Shown: piece by piece, positions 43,726 to 53,673 of the stretch
Layout of the letters: every line of letters starts with the position of its first letter
How positions within the stretch are numbered: the first letter of the stretch is position 1
DNA from: Rhodobiaceae bacterium
GTDB lineage: Bacteria > Pseudomonadota > Alphaproteobacteria > Parvibaculales > Parvibaculaceae
Direction: 5' to 3'
DNA length: 64,000 nucleotides
Assembly: GCA_021404525.1 (NCBI GenBank)
Contig: JAAWWE010000004.1
Span: forward strand, 1-64,000
Position numbers and translations under genes: made by a program
Notes under the pieces: model-generated
The model's input: the letters and a program-made list of their open reading frames with translations, nothing else
The model's database searches: none
What the model was told of the DNA's origin: nothing

Positions 43726-45594
43726 GTGTTAACGGGGTGGGCCCGCCATTTGGCGTCATGGGCTGTTTCTGCAGTGTGTTTGGGTCTGCTTGCCCAGCCG
43801 GCTTTCGCCGACGGGGGTCTTGGCGCGGGTGCTCAGCCGAACTGGGAGCCCTGGGTTGAGGCCGGCGGCACACTTTCCAACCGCAATGACAGAGCCGAAG
43901 CCGTTGGTTGGGCACCTGTTGCGCAGGATGACGATCAACTTCTTTTCGTAGAAGCGCGGGGCAAGCTCTTTGAGGGCGGGTCGGAAGAAGGCAATTTTGC
44001 GCTCGGCTATCGGGAAATGCGCAGCGATGGATGGAACCTTGGCGTCTGGGGCGGCTATGACATTCGCACCTCAGAAAATGGGAACACGTTTCATCAGATC
44101 GCCGGTGGGGTGGAAGCCCTTTCTAAAGATTGGGATGTCCGTCTGAACGGGTATTACCCGCTTGAAGATCAGAAGAGCGTCGGTGCCTCTTCTGCCGCTT
44201 CCTCAACTGCCACCGTCACGACCGGACCGACACTTGGCCTTGTCGGATCTCAACTCTTTTTTGCCCGCGGTGGCACCACCACCACGACCACAACAACGAC
44301 GACCGCCGGGTTTGATCTTGCCGCCTGGGGTGTTGATGGTGAGGTGGGTCGCAGGGCACCCCTGGAAGAATGGTTTGATTGGGTTCAGCCCGTTGACGAA
44401 GGGGTTGATCTTTTTGATCACGAAGCCCGGATCTTTCTCGGCGGCTTCTACTTCGACAATTCGCTTTTCCCGGATGCGATCTGGGGCCCGCGCTTGCGGG
44501 CTGAGTGGCGGCTCAATGACGTGTTTGGCGGCCTGCCCGGTTCCCGGCTCACCTTTGAAATGGAAGCGCAACATGATGATGTGCGCAAAGAGCAGTTTGA
44601 AATTGGTGTGAGGCTCCGCATTCCGCTCGGATCTCCCAACCGCACAAACCGGGCTCGGGTGTCACAATCTGCACGCATGATGGAAGCGCTGGAACGCGAC
44701 ACGGACATTGTGACCCGCAGTCGCTCAGGTTCGACGGTCACCAGTGTGACATCGGTCGATTTGCCCACGACCCTAGAACCGGTGAAAGACCCCAATACGA
44801 ATGTCGATCTCGACCAGGTTGTCTTTCTGGATACGCCTGGCACCAGTCAGGCACAGGTGACGGCGGCTGGCGGCAACAGTCTTATCGTGTTGCAGGGTGA
44901 TAATGGGACGTTCGGTCAAACCATTTTACAAGCTGATCAATCAATCGTTGGCGGCACACAGGGCATTCTTGTCGAAGGTCGAACGACCGGCGTGCAGGAC
45001 ACCTATGTGGCGCCGGGTGCTGCCGCGACAATCAATGTGACCGCCGAAACGGATGCTGTGCGGGTGGCGAATAATAGCCACGTCACGGGCCTCACGATTA
45101 GCAGTGACGGGTCGGCGGCGACGGATGGCATCAACATTCCAAACGCCGTGACCAACGTCTACATAGACAACAATGTTCTGCAGAATCTGGGCGGTCGCGG
45201 TGTGGAAGCAGATGCCAATTCACAGTTCACGTTCACCAATAATACGCTTTCTGATCATGGAGTTTTCAGCGCGTTCGACATGGGAACGAATGTCACCGCT
45301 GTCATAACCAATAACACGCTGCGCAATATCACGCGGACAACATTAGACGTGCGCGCCAATTCAACGCTGACCTATACGGGCAATGATCATCAGGGCACCG
45401 CCGGAACGGGCGGGGGATCTGTTTTCCGCTTTGGTGGGGGCGCTGGCGCGACGACCGTTCTTGATGGCTCCGGGAATCTCAACAATCTGACGAATGCGCC
45501 GACGCTTTGTCAGACAAACGGAGCGGCTTCGTTTACAGGCACGATTGATTTCGGCGGCACTGCACTCACCGATAATGTGCTTCCGTGCAACTGA
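43726..45594 (+). CDS. Inverse-autotransporter-like outer-membrane protein with beta-helix passenger
   Basis: 622 residues. A signal peptide (LASWAVSAVCLGLLAQPAFA) comes first. Residues ~30-300 look like an N-terminal beta-barrel of the intimin/invasin type: WEPWVEAGGTLSNRNDR, VEARGKLFEGGSEEG and FALGYREMRSDGWNLGVWGG. A ten-Thr run follows at about residue 185. The second half has right-handed beta-helix repeats (NNSHVTGLTISSDGSAATDG, DNNVLQNLGGRGVEADANSQ). The barrel-first order is inverted relative to classical autotransporters. The GTG at 43726 is the first possible start, because a stop lies 2 codons upstream. Confidence 0.75.
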   Translation: MLTGWARHLASWAVSAVCLGLLAQPAFADGGLGAGAQPNWEPWVEAGGTLSNRNDRAEAVGWAPVAQDDDQLLFVEARGKLFEGGSEEGNFALGYREMRSDGWNLGVWGGYDIRTSENGNTFHQIAGGVEALSKDWDVRLNGYYPLEDQKSVGASSAASSTATVTTGPTLGLVGSQLFFARGGTTTTTTTTTTAGFDLAAWGVDGEVGRRAPLEEWFDWVQPVDEGVDLFDHEARIFLGGFYFDNSLFPDAIWGPRLRAEWRLNDVFGGLPGSRLTFEMEAQHDDVRKEQFEIGVRLRIPLGSPNRTNRARVSQSARMMEALERDTDIVTRSRSGSTVTSVTSVDLPTTLEPVKDPNTNVDLDQVVFLDTPGTSQAQVTAAGGNSLIVLQGDNGTFGQTILQADQSIVGGTQGILVEGRTTGVQDTYVAPGAAATINVTAETDAVRVANNSHVTGLTISSDGSAATDGINIPNAVTNVYIDNNVLQNLGGRGVEADANSQFTFTNNTLSDHGVFSAFDMGTNVTAVITNNTLRNITRTTLDVRANSTLTYTGNDHQGTAGTGGGSVFRFGGGAGATTVLDGSGNLNNLTNAPTLCQTNGAASFTGTIDFGGTALTDNVLPCN

Positions 45595-45623
45595 TCTGAC
45601 TGCTTTCTGATTGGACGACGCGA

Positions 45624-46337
45624 TTAGGATCCTTCGGGAAGGACAAATGCGAGCGCGACCTGGTCTGCTGCTCGCTCAATTGCATCAAGATCTGCTGGGT
45701 TGCTCAGAAGACCGCGAAGGCAAAAGCGCGCAGTCGCACGGGCGGCTGTTTCAGGCGGTGTCGTGGCCGCGACCTGTTGCGCAATGATGCTTGTTTCTGT
45801 GAGCTGAAAGACTTGCTCAGCAGAGAGGGTCGGTATGTCGCACAGCAATGTTCCTGCAGTTACGCCTGCCTCAATCAACGACCGATAATGCGCGACCATG
45901 TTTGCGCGTGTTTCCTGAGCGGGCTCAAAACCTGGCTTTGCCAGTTCCGGCAGATAAAAGATCGCTGGAAAGTCTCTGTCCGCTGACGCGACGGCGATTA
46001 CTTCTTCCCTGATGCACTTAAACAGCGCAACGTCCGGTGGCAGGTTGAGTTTTTTGAGCTCTCCGTAAAAAGCCATGGAGGGTGACGCGGCGAAGGCCAG
46101 CAATTCGTTCAGCAGCACATCTTTGGTCGGGAAGAGATTGAACACGGAAGCGGGTGCGGCTTTCAGCTCAGCTGCAATTTTGCGAATGCTGGCGCCCGCA
46201 TAGCCATCCTTTGCGATGTGTTTGGCCGCGACCAAAAACACCGCCTCTTTTGTGAGCTGTGGCCTGCCGTCTGCCCGTGGACGACCCACCGGTCGCTTGG
46301 CCTTTTGGGCGAGTGGTTTTTCTGCTGTCTCAACCAT
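45624..46337 (-). CDS. TetR-family transcriptional regulator
   Basis: 237 residues. The HTH is KEAVFLVAAKHIAKDGYAGA, then SIRKIAAELKAAPASVFNLF. A basic N-terminal tail (KRPVGRPRADGRPQ) precedes it. Divergent from the SDR-Rieske operon at 46476, which it probably controls. The AT-rich gap between them (46371-46399) has weak dyad symmetry. Confidence 0.88.
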   Translation of the reverse strand: MVETAEKPLAQKAKRPVGRPRADGRPQLTKEAVFLVAAKHIAKDGYAGASIRKIAAELKAAPASVFNLFPTKDVLLNELLAFAASPSMAFYGELKKLNLPPDVALFKCIREEVIAVASADRDFPAIFYLPELAKPGFEPAQETRANMVAHYRSLIEAGVTAGTLLCDIPTLSAEQVFQLTETSIIAQQVAATTPPETAARATARFCLRGLLSNPADLDAIERAADQVALAFVLPEGS

Positions 46338-46475
46338 GTCGCAATTTATCGCAGAAAACAGCCAATGTCTAATTTATTTCATCTGATAAAAAATAATTGA
46401 CTCTGGTTTCGCTGAGCATTTATGGTGCGTCCGATTTCATTGGCGGCTCAGCCGCTCTCGAAGGGGAGGTCTCTC

Positions 46476-47336
46476 ATGTCGACAGTTATGATTACCGGGT
46501 GTTCCAGGCCCACGGGTTTTGGGCAACTCACAGCAAAGGCCTTTGCCGCAGCGGGGCACACCGTCTTTGCCACTATGCGCGGTGCTGAGCGCGGTCAGAG
46601 TCTGTTGGACTGGGCTGAGAGAGAAGGGGTCGATGTGCATGTGTTGGAGCATGACGTAAATGACCCCACCTCAAACCGGGATGTCGTTGCTGAGATCCTT
46701 AAGCGATCCGGCCGGCTGGATGTGCTGGTCAATAATGTGGGGATGAGCAGTTTCGGCGCGTTGGAAACGCTGCACGATGCGCATATCCGCGAGACCATGG
46801 AAACAAACTTTTTCAGCGCGGTGGATCTGACCCGGGCTGTTTTGCCGGAAATGCGCAAGCAGCGTGGCGGACGTGTTCTCTTTGTCACCTCCATGGCGGG
46901 TGTCACGGGTATCCCCGGCGAGTCCGTTTATTGCGCCAGCAAATTTGCCTTAGAGGGACTGGCCGAGTCTCTTGCGTTCGAGGTGGAGCGGTTTGGCATT
47001 CAAGTCAGCACAATCCGGCCTGCCTTCTTTAACACCGGCATGAGCATGCACAATACGGACGCGTCCAGTTTCTACGCCACGGGCACTGAGTATGACGACT
47101 TTAATGACCGGGTCGTCGCCTCGACATCGGAAGGAGAAGTTGCCGGGGAGGATCCGCAGCTCGTCGCCGAGACGATTCTCGAAGCGGCCACGACGTCTCA
47201 GCCGAAGCTTCGCTGGGAACCAGGTGTTGCCGCGCCAGAAGTGAAGGCCGCGCGAGCGGCGGCCTCTGATGAAGAGTGGCGCGCCTATGTGATGGAAGAG
47301 CTCGGCCTTGCTGATTGGCTTAAACCGGCTGCTTAA
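46476..47336 (+). CDS. Short-chain dehydrogenase/reductase (SDR)
   Basis: 286 residues. TGCSRPTGFGQLTAKAFAAA is the cofactor-binding loop (TGxxxGxG variant). VNNVGMSSFG is the NNxG strand and VYCASKFALEG the YxxxK catalytic motif. GGGGAGG lies 6 nt before ATG 46476. It is the first gene of an operon with a Rieske oxygenase, so it may be a dihydrodiol or alcohol dehydrogenase of that pathway. Confidence 0.9.
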   Translation: MSTVMITGCSRPTGFGQLTAKAFAAAGHTVFATMRGAERGQSLLDWAEREGVDVHVLEHDVNDPTSNRDVVAEILKRSGRLDVLVNNVGMSSFGALETLHDAHIRETMETNFFSAVDLTRAVLPEMRKQRGGRVLFVTSMAGVTGIPGESVYCASKFALEGLAESLAFEVERFGIQVSTIRPAFFNTGMSMHNTDASSFYATGTEYDDFNDRVVASTSEGEVAGEDPQLVAETILEAATTSQPKLRWEPGVAAPEVKAARAAASDEEWRAYVMEELGLADWLKPAA

Positions 47337-47344
47337 GGAGACAG

Positions 47345-48499
47345 ATGATGACCACACACTCTCTCACCCTTCCCGGACTTTCGGCAGAAGAGCTTTCTCG
47401 CGTCTCTGCGCCGCTTGAAAAAGCTTGGACATTGCCGACGGCCGCCTATACCGACCCTGATCTTTATGAGGTGGAGATTGAACGGATCATGCGCAAAAGC
47501 TGGTTGCCGGTTGGACGGGCGGAGCAGGTGCCAAACCCAGGCGATTATATTTGCTTTACCCTCTACGATCAGCCGCTGATGCTGGTGCGGGGAACAGACG
47601 GAGATGTCCGTGTGATGTCGCGGGTCTGTCTGCACCGGGCAGCGCCCATTGCTGAAGGAGAGGGCAACCGGAAGCTCTTTTCATGTCCCTACCATGCGTG
47701 GAGCTATGCGACGGACGGCCAGCTTGTTCGTGCGCCCTTGATGGAAGGCACAGAAGGGTTTGATGAAAAGTCCTGCAAGCTTCCGGAACTGCGCTCAGAG
47801 ATCTGGGAGGGGTTCGTCATGGTCAATTTTGACGATGATGCCGAGCCCTTTGCGCCCCAGGTGGCGAGCTATCAGAAGGCTTTTTCGAACTACAAGTTAG
47901 ATGACATGGTCATCATTAAGACGCTTGAGTTTGATAGCCCCTGGAACTGGAAAGTTCTCGTTGAGAATTTTATGGAAGCCTATCACCACATTGCCATCCA
48001 TAAGACCACATTCGAGCCTGTCTATCCGGCGAAGGATTCTAAGATTCCTGACGCCGACGGGCCCTATTCCATTCTTCATATGCCAGCGATCGAAGCTCAT
48101 GCGGATGATCCGGACGGACTTCCACTGATTGAGGGTCTTGAAGATTGGCAGCGGGATGATCTGCTGGCGACGGTTTTGTTCCCCTATTTCCTGCTCGCTT
48201 TTCAGGGGACATCAGCGACGTGGTACCAGATCACACCGGTGAGTGTTGACCGGCTTCATCTCAAGATCCACTTCTTGGTACCGAAGACATCCGCTGCGTT
48301 GCCGCACATCGAGGAAATCGCGGAGGGTGCGGGTGCGCTTTTGTCGGTGATCCACCATGAAGATATTGAGGCAAACGATATGGTCTGGGCAGGGCTCAAA
48401 GCCCCGCTCACATCGCAAGGCCGCTTGTCGCCGCTTGAGCGGTCCATCTGGCAGCTCAACCAATGGTGGCTTGGCGCGCTTTCGAAGACGGGGTCGTGA
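47345..48499 (+). CDS. Rieske aromatic-ring-hydroxylating oxygenase, alpha subunit
   Basis: 384 residues. The Rieske cluster ligands are Cys95, His97 (RVCLHRAAP), Cys114 and His117 (SCPYHAWSY). The mononuclear iron site follows near ENFMEAYHHIAIHKTTF, with histidines at the HHIAIH positions. It probably adds oxygen to a steroid, terpenoid or aromatic ring. AAGGAGACAG precedes the ATG. The stop overlaps the next gene's ATG (TGATG). No electron-transfer partner is present in the operon. Confidence 0.9.
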   Translation: MMTTHSLTLPGLSAEELSRVSAPLEKAWTLPTAAYTDPDLYEVEIERIMRKSWLPVGRAEQVPNPGDYICFTLYDQPLMLVRGTDGDVRVMSRVCLHRAAPIAEGEGNRKLFSCPYHAWSYATDGQLVRAPLMEGTEGFDEKSCKLPELRSEIWEGFVMVNFDDDAEPFAPQVASYQKAFSNYKLDDMVIIKTLEFDSPWNWKVLVENFMEAYHHIAIHKTTFEPVYPAKDSKIPDADGPYSILHMPAIEAHADDPDGLPLIEGLEDWQRDDLLATVLFPYFLLAFQGTSATWYQITPVSVDRLHLKIHFLVPKTSAALPHIEEIAEGAGALLSVIHHEDIEANDMVWAGLKAPLTSQGRLSPLERSIWQLNQWWLGALSKTGS

Positions 48500-48756
48500 T
48501 GCTGGGCGCTGATCTAATTGGCGCAGCAGGCGTCGCACTTTTGCTTGGGGCCTTTGCTGCAAACCTCCTTGGCCTGGTTGCAAAAGAGAACCTCGCCTAT
48601 CCGAGCGCAAACTTTGTCGGCGCGTCGCTTGCGACCTATGCGTCGTGGCTCATCGCCTATATGCCCTTTGTCGTTCTGGAAGGTGTCTGGGCCTGCGTCT
48701 CTTTGGTTGCCGCTCTTCGCTTGATACGTCGGCCGCGGGCCGCATCGTCGGCGTAG
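48499..48756 (+). CDS. CBU_0592-family small membrane protein
   Basis: 85 residues with three membrane segments. DLIGAAGVALLLGAFAANLL, then NFVGASLATYASWL and VVLEGVWACVSLVAAL match the CBU_0592 family. Its ATG overlaps the Rieske stop. Function unknown. Confidence 0.75.
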   Translation: MLGADLIGAAGVALLLGAFAANLLGLVAKENLAYPSANFVGASLATYASWLIAYMPFVVLEGVWACVSLVAALRLIRRPRAASSA

Positions 48757-48767
48757 TTTCGAACAAT

Positions 48768-49175
48768 TCAGCTGCGCTTTGGAATATGGTTCGCTTCGAT
48801 GCGAATGCCGTCCGGGTCTTCAAAAAGACAGGAATACATGCCTGGAAACCAGTCGTCCTGCGCGGCAGGTGCACGCACGATGTGGGCTCCGATGTCTTTT
48901 GCGAAACTGGCGAGAGCGTCAATGTCTTCGCGACTATCCATGGACAGGCAATAATGGTGAAGCCCGGCGCGGCCCTGATCGAAAGGGAGGTCTGCGTTTT
49001 CCTCACTACAGGCTTGAATGCCGATGGCGGTTCGCTTCCCCACGCAATAATAGTAGCCGTCCATATTGATCATTTCCTTCAGTCCTAAATGCGCAAAGAG
49101 CTTCTCGTAGAAGGGGAATGATTTTTCAAAATTGCTGACGGTGAAGTTGATGTGAGCAATGCCTTTAAGGGTCAT
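48768..49175 (-). CDS. VOC-family protein
   Basis: 135 residues. GIAHINFTVSNFEKSFPFYE, then GLHHYCLSMDSREDIDALAS and CLFEDPDGIRIEANHI form the module. Putative ligands are His in IAHIN, His in LHHYC and Glu in IRIEAN. It precedes the convergent CBU_0592 gene and shares its direction with the hydrolase at 49185. Confidence 0.85.
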   Translation of the reverse strand: MTLKGIAHINFTVSNFEKSFPFYEKLFAHLGLKEMINMDGYYYCVGKRTAIGIQACSEENADLPFDQGRAGLHHYCLSMDSREDIDALASFAKDIGAHIVRAPAAQDDWFPGMYSCLFEDPDGIRIEANHIPKRS

Positions 49176-49184
49176 GAGGTTCTC

Positions 49185-50084
49185 CTAAGCAGATTTTGAA
49201 AGATTGGCCTGGCTTGCACTTGTCAGCTTCCAGGGCGGTGTTGCTGTAAATGCCAGGATGGTTGAGGCGAGCGCCTTCGGGGCGTCGTGAGGCACAAATG
49301 TTCTGGCGTCGGGGATTTCTGCCAGGAAGGCATTGTCACCAATGGCCGCGGCGAGCCTGCGCGCCAGGTCCATGGAAAACAGCTTATCCTCCGACCCCCA
49401 GGCCAGCAGAACGGACGTTCCGGCATTCTTGAGCTCATGAGGAAGGGCAAGTGTCAGCTTGACGTCAATGGAGCGCAGGAACTTTTTGACATCACGGCGT
49501 ACGCCGGATGAAACTGCCATCGGCCGCACCCAATCCTTGAGTTGTGCGTCGGCCAGCGGTGTTTTCGCAAACGCAGCGAAGGATGTTTCATGACGGCGGA
49601 GAGGCCCTACATGGTGCATGAGTTTCGCAAGGATCCAGGTGGCTAAGGGTACCCGCGGCAGCCAGGTCAAATATTCAAAGCCCTTTGCAGGGCAGACCTC
49701 TAGAGCATCGCAGTTTGTCAGCACGAGGCGGGACACGCGCTCATTGTGGCGTGCTGCAACGATCTGAGCGATAACGCCTCCGAAGTCGAGGCCGACAAGG
49801 GTCACATCCGTTAGATCCAGGTGATCGAGAAGGTCAGCGATCAGCTTGGCGACTCCAGCGAGTGATAGGTCAGCTTGCCGGTTGAGTGGTGCTTTATGAG
49901 CGCCGAGTGGCAGTTCTGGCACGATGCACCGCCGATGAGACGTCAGGCGATCGAGCGTCTTGTCCCAAATTGTGCCGCTTAAAAACAGCCCGTGCACAAA
50001 AACAATCACTGGTCCTGTCCCCATGTCGCGATAGCTCACGGTCCCCTGCGCTAAGGTGACGGACTTGTTTGTGCTTGCGTTCAT
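49185..50084 (-). CDS. Alpha/beta hydrolase with Asp nucleophile
   Basis: 299 residues. FVHGLFLSGTIWDKTL gives the oxyanion loop and VTLVGLDFGGVIAQIVAA the nucleophile elbow, with Asp in place of Ser, as in epoxide hydrolases and dehalogenases. AWGSEDKLFSMD and the His of TFVPHDAP complete the triad. Operon with the VOC gene, and divergent from the TetR gene at 50202 with a palindrome between them. Confidence 0.85.
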   Translation of the reverse strand: MNASTNKSVTLAQGTVSYRDMGTGPVIVFVHGLFLSGTIWDKTLDRLTSHRRCIVPELPLGAHKAPLNRQADLSLAGVAKLIADLLDHLDLTDVTLVGLDFGGVIAQIVAARHNERVSRLVLTNCDALEVCPAKGFEYLTWLPRVPLATWILAKLMHHVGPLRRHETSFAAFAKTPLADAQLKDWVRPMAVSSGVRRDVKKFLRSIDVKLTLALPHELKNAGTSVLLAWGSEDKLFSMDLARRLAAAIGDNAFLAEIPDARTFVPHDAPKALASTILAFTATPPWKLTSASQANLSKSA

Positions 50085-50120
50085 GGCGTCTCCTTCCAGC
50101 TAGATGATTTGTTTTTCAAA

Positions 50121-50135
50121 GTAACCAGTGGTTAC
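50121..50135. promoter_or_regulatory. Palindrome, candidate TetR operator
   Basis: GTAACC-AGT-GGTTAC is a perfect dyad between the hydrolase start (50084) and the TetR start (50202). Confidence 0.6.
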
Positions 50136-50201
50136 ATAAAGGCGATGCTGTATAAGATCAAGGGCTGTGATTGAGAATTTGCGCTGGAGACAGGTTTGTC
50201 G

Positions 50202-50804
50202 GTGAAAACAAAGTCCACCTACCATCACGGAGACTTACGGAAAGCGCTCCTGCGCGAGGCGCCTGGCTGTATTGCAGAACAGGGGCTTGATAAGTTTACG
50301 TTGCGCGGTCTTGCCCGTGACCTCGGAGTGACACATGGGGCGGTCTACAAGCATTTCGCGGATAAGCGTGAGTTGCTTGTTGCGCTGGCGCTTTCTGGTC
50401 ATAAGGATTTTGCTGCGACGCTCCGCGATGCAGCCTTAAGCGATCAGGGCGTTGAGGATCGTATTCGGCTCGTTGCACGTGCTTATGTTCGATGGGCGCT
50501 TGGCAATGAAAGCATTTATCAGATTATGTTTGGCCCGCGCCTCAATGAAGATGGTCGTCATCCGGAACTGGAAGAGGCGATTGAAGACTCATTTTGCTCA
50601 GTCGATGCTTTGTTTACAACGCAGTCGATCTCAAAGGCGCGCGTGCGGCATCTGTCTGTCAGTCTGATGACACAGCTGCACGGATATTGTGATTTGGTGC
50701 GGCTGCGGCGTATTCGGGTACGGGGCGCGAAAGCCGCAGAGACCTATCTGATGCAATCGATTGATCCGCTTCTCCGCGGCCTGTGCGCAGAACTGGACGT
50801 ATGA
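50202..50804 (+). CDS. TetR-family transcriptional regulator
   Basis: 200 residues. HHGDLRKALLREAPGCIAEQ, then LRGLARDLGVTHGAVYKHFA is the HTH. I use GTG 50202, with an AGG 8 nt upstream; TTG 50196 is the alternative. Divergent from the hydrolase-VOC pair, its probable target. Confidence 0.88.
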   Translation: MKTKSTYHHGDLRKALLREAPGCIAEQGLDKFTLRGLARDLGVTHGAVYKHFADKRELLVALALSGHKDFAATLRDAALSDQGVEDRIRLVARAYVRWALGNESIYQIMFGPRLNEDGRHPELEEAIEDSFCSVDALFTTQSISKARVRHLSVSLMTQLHGYCDLVRLRRIRVRGAKAAETYLMQSIDPLLRGLCAELDV

Positions 50805-51030
50805 CAGGCTGCCATCCTTATCTCGACAATTTGTCACAAAGTTTTTATCTCCGAGCATAACTGCCAGTTTTTGTCAGGAGGCTGGCAATTGGCTCTGGCG
50901 TTTCATTCTGAGTGCGGTACGGTCTGTTTCTGAACCAGCCGGGTGCGATATTGCGATCTCGTTCGGTGCCGTCCAATTCCCATATCTACCTGACCCTCTG
51001 AAAGGGAGAATGGTGGGGAGGAGAGATAGA

Positions 51031-51444
51031 GTGGCAGATCAAGAGACTGTATCTGATGGCAAGGCCGCTGGGCTATTGCCTGCCGGGTCTCAGCCGGAAA
51101 CCAGTTTCCAGACCCCGCTGGCATTTGTGGCGTCAGGCCAGAAAATATCTCTTCTTCTAGACGGTGCAGCAATCGCTGACAGCTCGGACGTGATCATCGT
51201 GCACGAAAAGGGGCACAAGCCTATGCTCTATTTCCCGCGGGGTGATGTGGCGATGGATCGTGCGACACCGATGGAGCAAACGACCCATTGTCCGCGTAAA
51301 GGTGATGCTTCCTATTTTGAGTTTACGGGCTCCAGTGGCGCGGCTGTTGCCTGGTCCTATGAAGACCCCATTCCTCAAGCGGCCCTCTTAAAAGACTATC
51401 TCGCCTTCTACCCCGACAATCTCGAGTTCAACAGAGAATCCTGA
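51031..51444 (+). CDS. DUF427 protein in the ergothioneine operon
   Basis: 137 residues. [42 protein letters not shown] and then [20 protein letters not shown] match DUF427. The GTG at 51031 has GGAGGAGA 7 nt upstream; the longer frame before it looks non-coding. It ends 1 nt before egtB. Function unknown; linkage suggests a role in or control of ergothioneine-type metabolism. Confidence 0.82.
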   Translation: MADQETVSDGKAAGLLPAGSQPETSFQTPLAFVASGQKISLLLDGAAIADSSDVIIVHEKGHKPMLYFPRGDVAMDRATPMEQTTHCPRKGDASYFEFTGSSGAAVAWSYEDPIPQAALLKDYLAFYPDNLEFNRES

Positions 51445-51445
51445 C

Positions 51446-52726
51446 ATGACATCTCTTTCATCGACCCCGCTCAAAGGGAGCGTGTCGATTGCGCTTGGCG
51501 ATTATGGGCTGGTGCGATCTCAGTCTCTGGCGCTCACAGACCACCTAAGTGATGCGGAAGCGACGGTTCAATCCATGGAAGATGCGAGCCCTGCCAAGTG
51601 GCACCTCGCCCATACAACATGGTTTTTTGAGACATTCGTGCTTCAGCCGAATGTGACTGGCTACACCCTCTTTGATGACAGTTATTGTTATCTGTTCAAC
51701 TCCTATTATGACGCGGTCGGCGAGCGCCACCCCCGCCCTCGGCGTGGCATGTTGGCACGACCTTGTCTTGATGACGTGCGGGCCTACCGGGCACATGTGG
51801 ATGCGGCGATGGAGGATTTGCTGGCAGGTAAACTTGCTCCTGAGCTTGCGAAGCTGATTGAGCTGGGCCTGCATCATGAACAGCAACATCAGGAACTGTT
51901 GCTCACGGACATTTTGCATTTATTTGCTCAGAACCCGCTTCGACCGGCCTTTGCGCCTGCTGTTCCGTTGGAGATGATCCAGCAGGAGACTTGCGACACA
52001 AGCTGGGTTGGGTTTGACGGAGGTCGACTGTCTCTTGGGGCCGACGGTGATGGGTTCAGGTTTGACTGCGAAGGACCGCGCCATGATGTGTTGGTGCGAC
52101 CCTTTGAGTTGGCGACGCGGGCTGTGACCAATCGGGATTGGATCGCGTTCATGGAGGCGGGGGGCTACCAGGACCCGCAATATTGGCTGTCTGACGGGTT
52201 TGCGATTGCCCGTGAGCGAGACTGGGGCGCACCGCTTTACTGGTACCAACAGGACGACACCTGGTGGTCTCTCACCTTGAGAGGCCCTCAGCCCGTGCAT
52301 TTGGATGCGCCTGTCTCTCATGTGAGTTTTTATGAAGCCGATGCCTATGCCACCTGGGCAGGTGCGCGCTTGCCAAGCGAGGCAGAATGGGAACATGCGG
52401 TGCGCGATGTTGAGATTGACGGTAACTTCGCCTCCTCTGACATGCTGCGTCCCCGTCCACAGGAAGCGTCCGCCGGTGACCTGGCGGGTCTCTATGGCGA
52501 TGTGTGGGAATGGACATCGAGCCCGTTCACGCCTTATCCGGGCTTCAAACCAGCGCCCGGCGCGGTTGGCGAATATAACGGCAAGTTTATGAGTGGGCAG
52601 ATGGTGCTGCGTGGTGGTTCATGTGCAACGCCCGGTGGTCATATGCGTGCGACCTATCGCAACTTTTTTCATCCGGACAAGCGGTGGCAGTTTTCCGGTC
52701 TTCGGCTCGCAAGGGATGCTTCTTAA
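51446..52726 (+). CDS. egtB: Ergothioneine biosynthesis sulfoxide synthase EgtB
   Basis: 426 residues. The N-terminal DinB-like part has the iron-binding [13 protein letters not shown] and [16 protein letters not shown]. The C-terminal formylglycine-enzyme-like fold has [14 protein letters not shown] and [10 protein letters not shown]. It joins a sulfur donor (gamma-glutamylcysteine or cysteine) to trimethylhistidine. The stop overlaps the egtD ATG (TAATG). No egtC or egtE is seen here, so the lyase and amidase steps, if needed, are elsewhere. Confidence 0.93.
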   Translation: MTSLSSTPLKGSVSIALGDYGLVRSQSLALTDHLSDAEATVQSMEDASPAKWHLAHTTWFFETFVLQPNVTGYTLFDDSYCYLFNSYYDAVGERHPRPRRGMLARPCLDDVRAYRAHVDAAMEDLLAGKLAPELAKLIELGLHHEQQHQELLLTDILHLFAQNPLRPAFAPAVPLEMIQQETCDTSWVGFDGGRLSLGADGDGFRFDCEGPRHDVLVRPFELATRAVTNRDWIAFMEAGGYQDPQYWLSDGFAIARERDWGAPLYWYQQDDTWWSLTLRGPQPVHLDAPVSHVSFYEADAYATWAGARLPSEAEWEHAVRDVEIDGNFASSDMLRPRPQEASAGDLAGLYGDVWEWTSSPFTPYPGFKPAPGAVGEYNGKFMSGQMVLRGGSCATPGGHMRATYRNFFHPDKRWQFSGLRLARDAS

Positions 52727-53673
52727 TGCTGGATACGCTGACTGTAATGAATGGCGAGTTCGCGTCTGATGTACTTGAGGGACTGAGACTGCCGCAGAAG
52801 ACGCTGCCCTGCCGATGGCTCTATGACGAGCGTGGCTCTCAACTGTTTGAGGAGATTACGGATCTGCCGGAATATTATCCAACCCGGACGGAAACGAAAA
52901 TCTTAGAGGCTTGCCGCGGCGAGATTGCTGCGGCAGCGGGGCGAGCGGCGACGCTTGTTGAATATGGATCGGGCGCGTCAGTTAAAACCCGCTTGCTGCT
53001 CGATACATTTGAGGCGCTCCACTGTTATGTGCCCATCGATGTATCGGCAACTTTCCTGGAAGACACCGCAGATCAGCTGCGGCGTGATTATCCTTCACTC
53101 TCTATCAAATCAGTTGTAGGTGATTTTCTGTCGCCGATTTCGGTTCCGCCAGAAGCACGTGGTGCCGGGCGCACAGTCGGGTTCTTTCCGGGGTCGACGA
53201 TCGGCAACCTATCGAATGCTGAGATTTCAGACTTCTTCCAACGAGCGCGACAGGACCTGGGTGACGGGGCTTCTTTTGTGCTTGGGGCGGATCTGAAGAA
53301 GGATGTGGCGCGTCTTATCCCAGCTTATGATGATGCCGCCGGTGTGACGGCAGCATTTAATCTCAATATTCTCAAGCGCATTAACCGGGAGCTTGAGGGT
53401 ACTTTTGCCCTTGACCAATTTGCCCATGAAGCCCGGTGGAACGAAGATGCATCGCGGGTCGAGATGCACCTGGTCAGTCAGAAAGACCAAACGGTCAGTG
53501 TTGGCGATACCAAGATTGGGTTTGCAGCGGGTGAGAGCATCCATACGGAAAACTCCCGCAAATTCGCTCTCGATGAATTGGTGCAGCTCGCCGAAGCGCA
53601 GGGCTGGACGCTGTCCCGGTCCTGGATGGATGACGAGAAACTGTTCAGCGTTGTTATGTTGGATGCTTCCTAG
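52726..53673 (+). CDS. egtD: L-histidine N-alpha-methyltransferase EgtD
   Basis: 315 residues. KTLPCRWLYDERGSQLFEEI, TDLPEYYPTRTE and LVEYGSGASVKTRLLLDTF are the family and SAM motifs. FFPGSTIGNLS and LGADLKKDVA follow. It makes hercynine by trimethylating histidine. It starts within the egtB stop, so translation is coupled. Confidence 0.93.
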   Translation: MLDTLTVMNGEFASDVLEGLRLPQKTLPCRWLYDERGSQLFEEITDLPEYYPTRTETKILEACRGEIAAAAGRAATLVEYGSGASVKTRLLLDTFEALHCYVPIDVSATFLEDTADQLRRDYPSLSIKSVVGDFLSPISVPPEARGAGRTVGFFPGSTIGNLSNAEISDFFQRARQDLGDGASFVLGADLKKDVARLIPAYDDAAGVTAAFNLNILKRINRELEGTFALDQFAHEARWNEDASRVEMHLVSQKDQTVSVGDTKIGFAAGESIHTENSRKFALDELVQLAEAQGWTLSRSWMDDEKLFSVVMLDAS

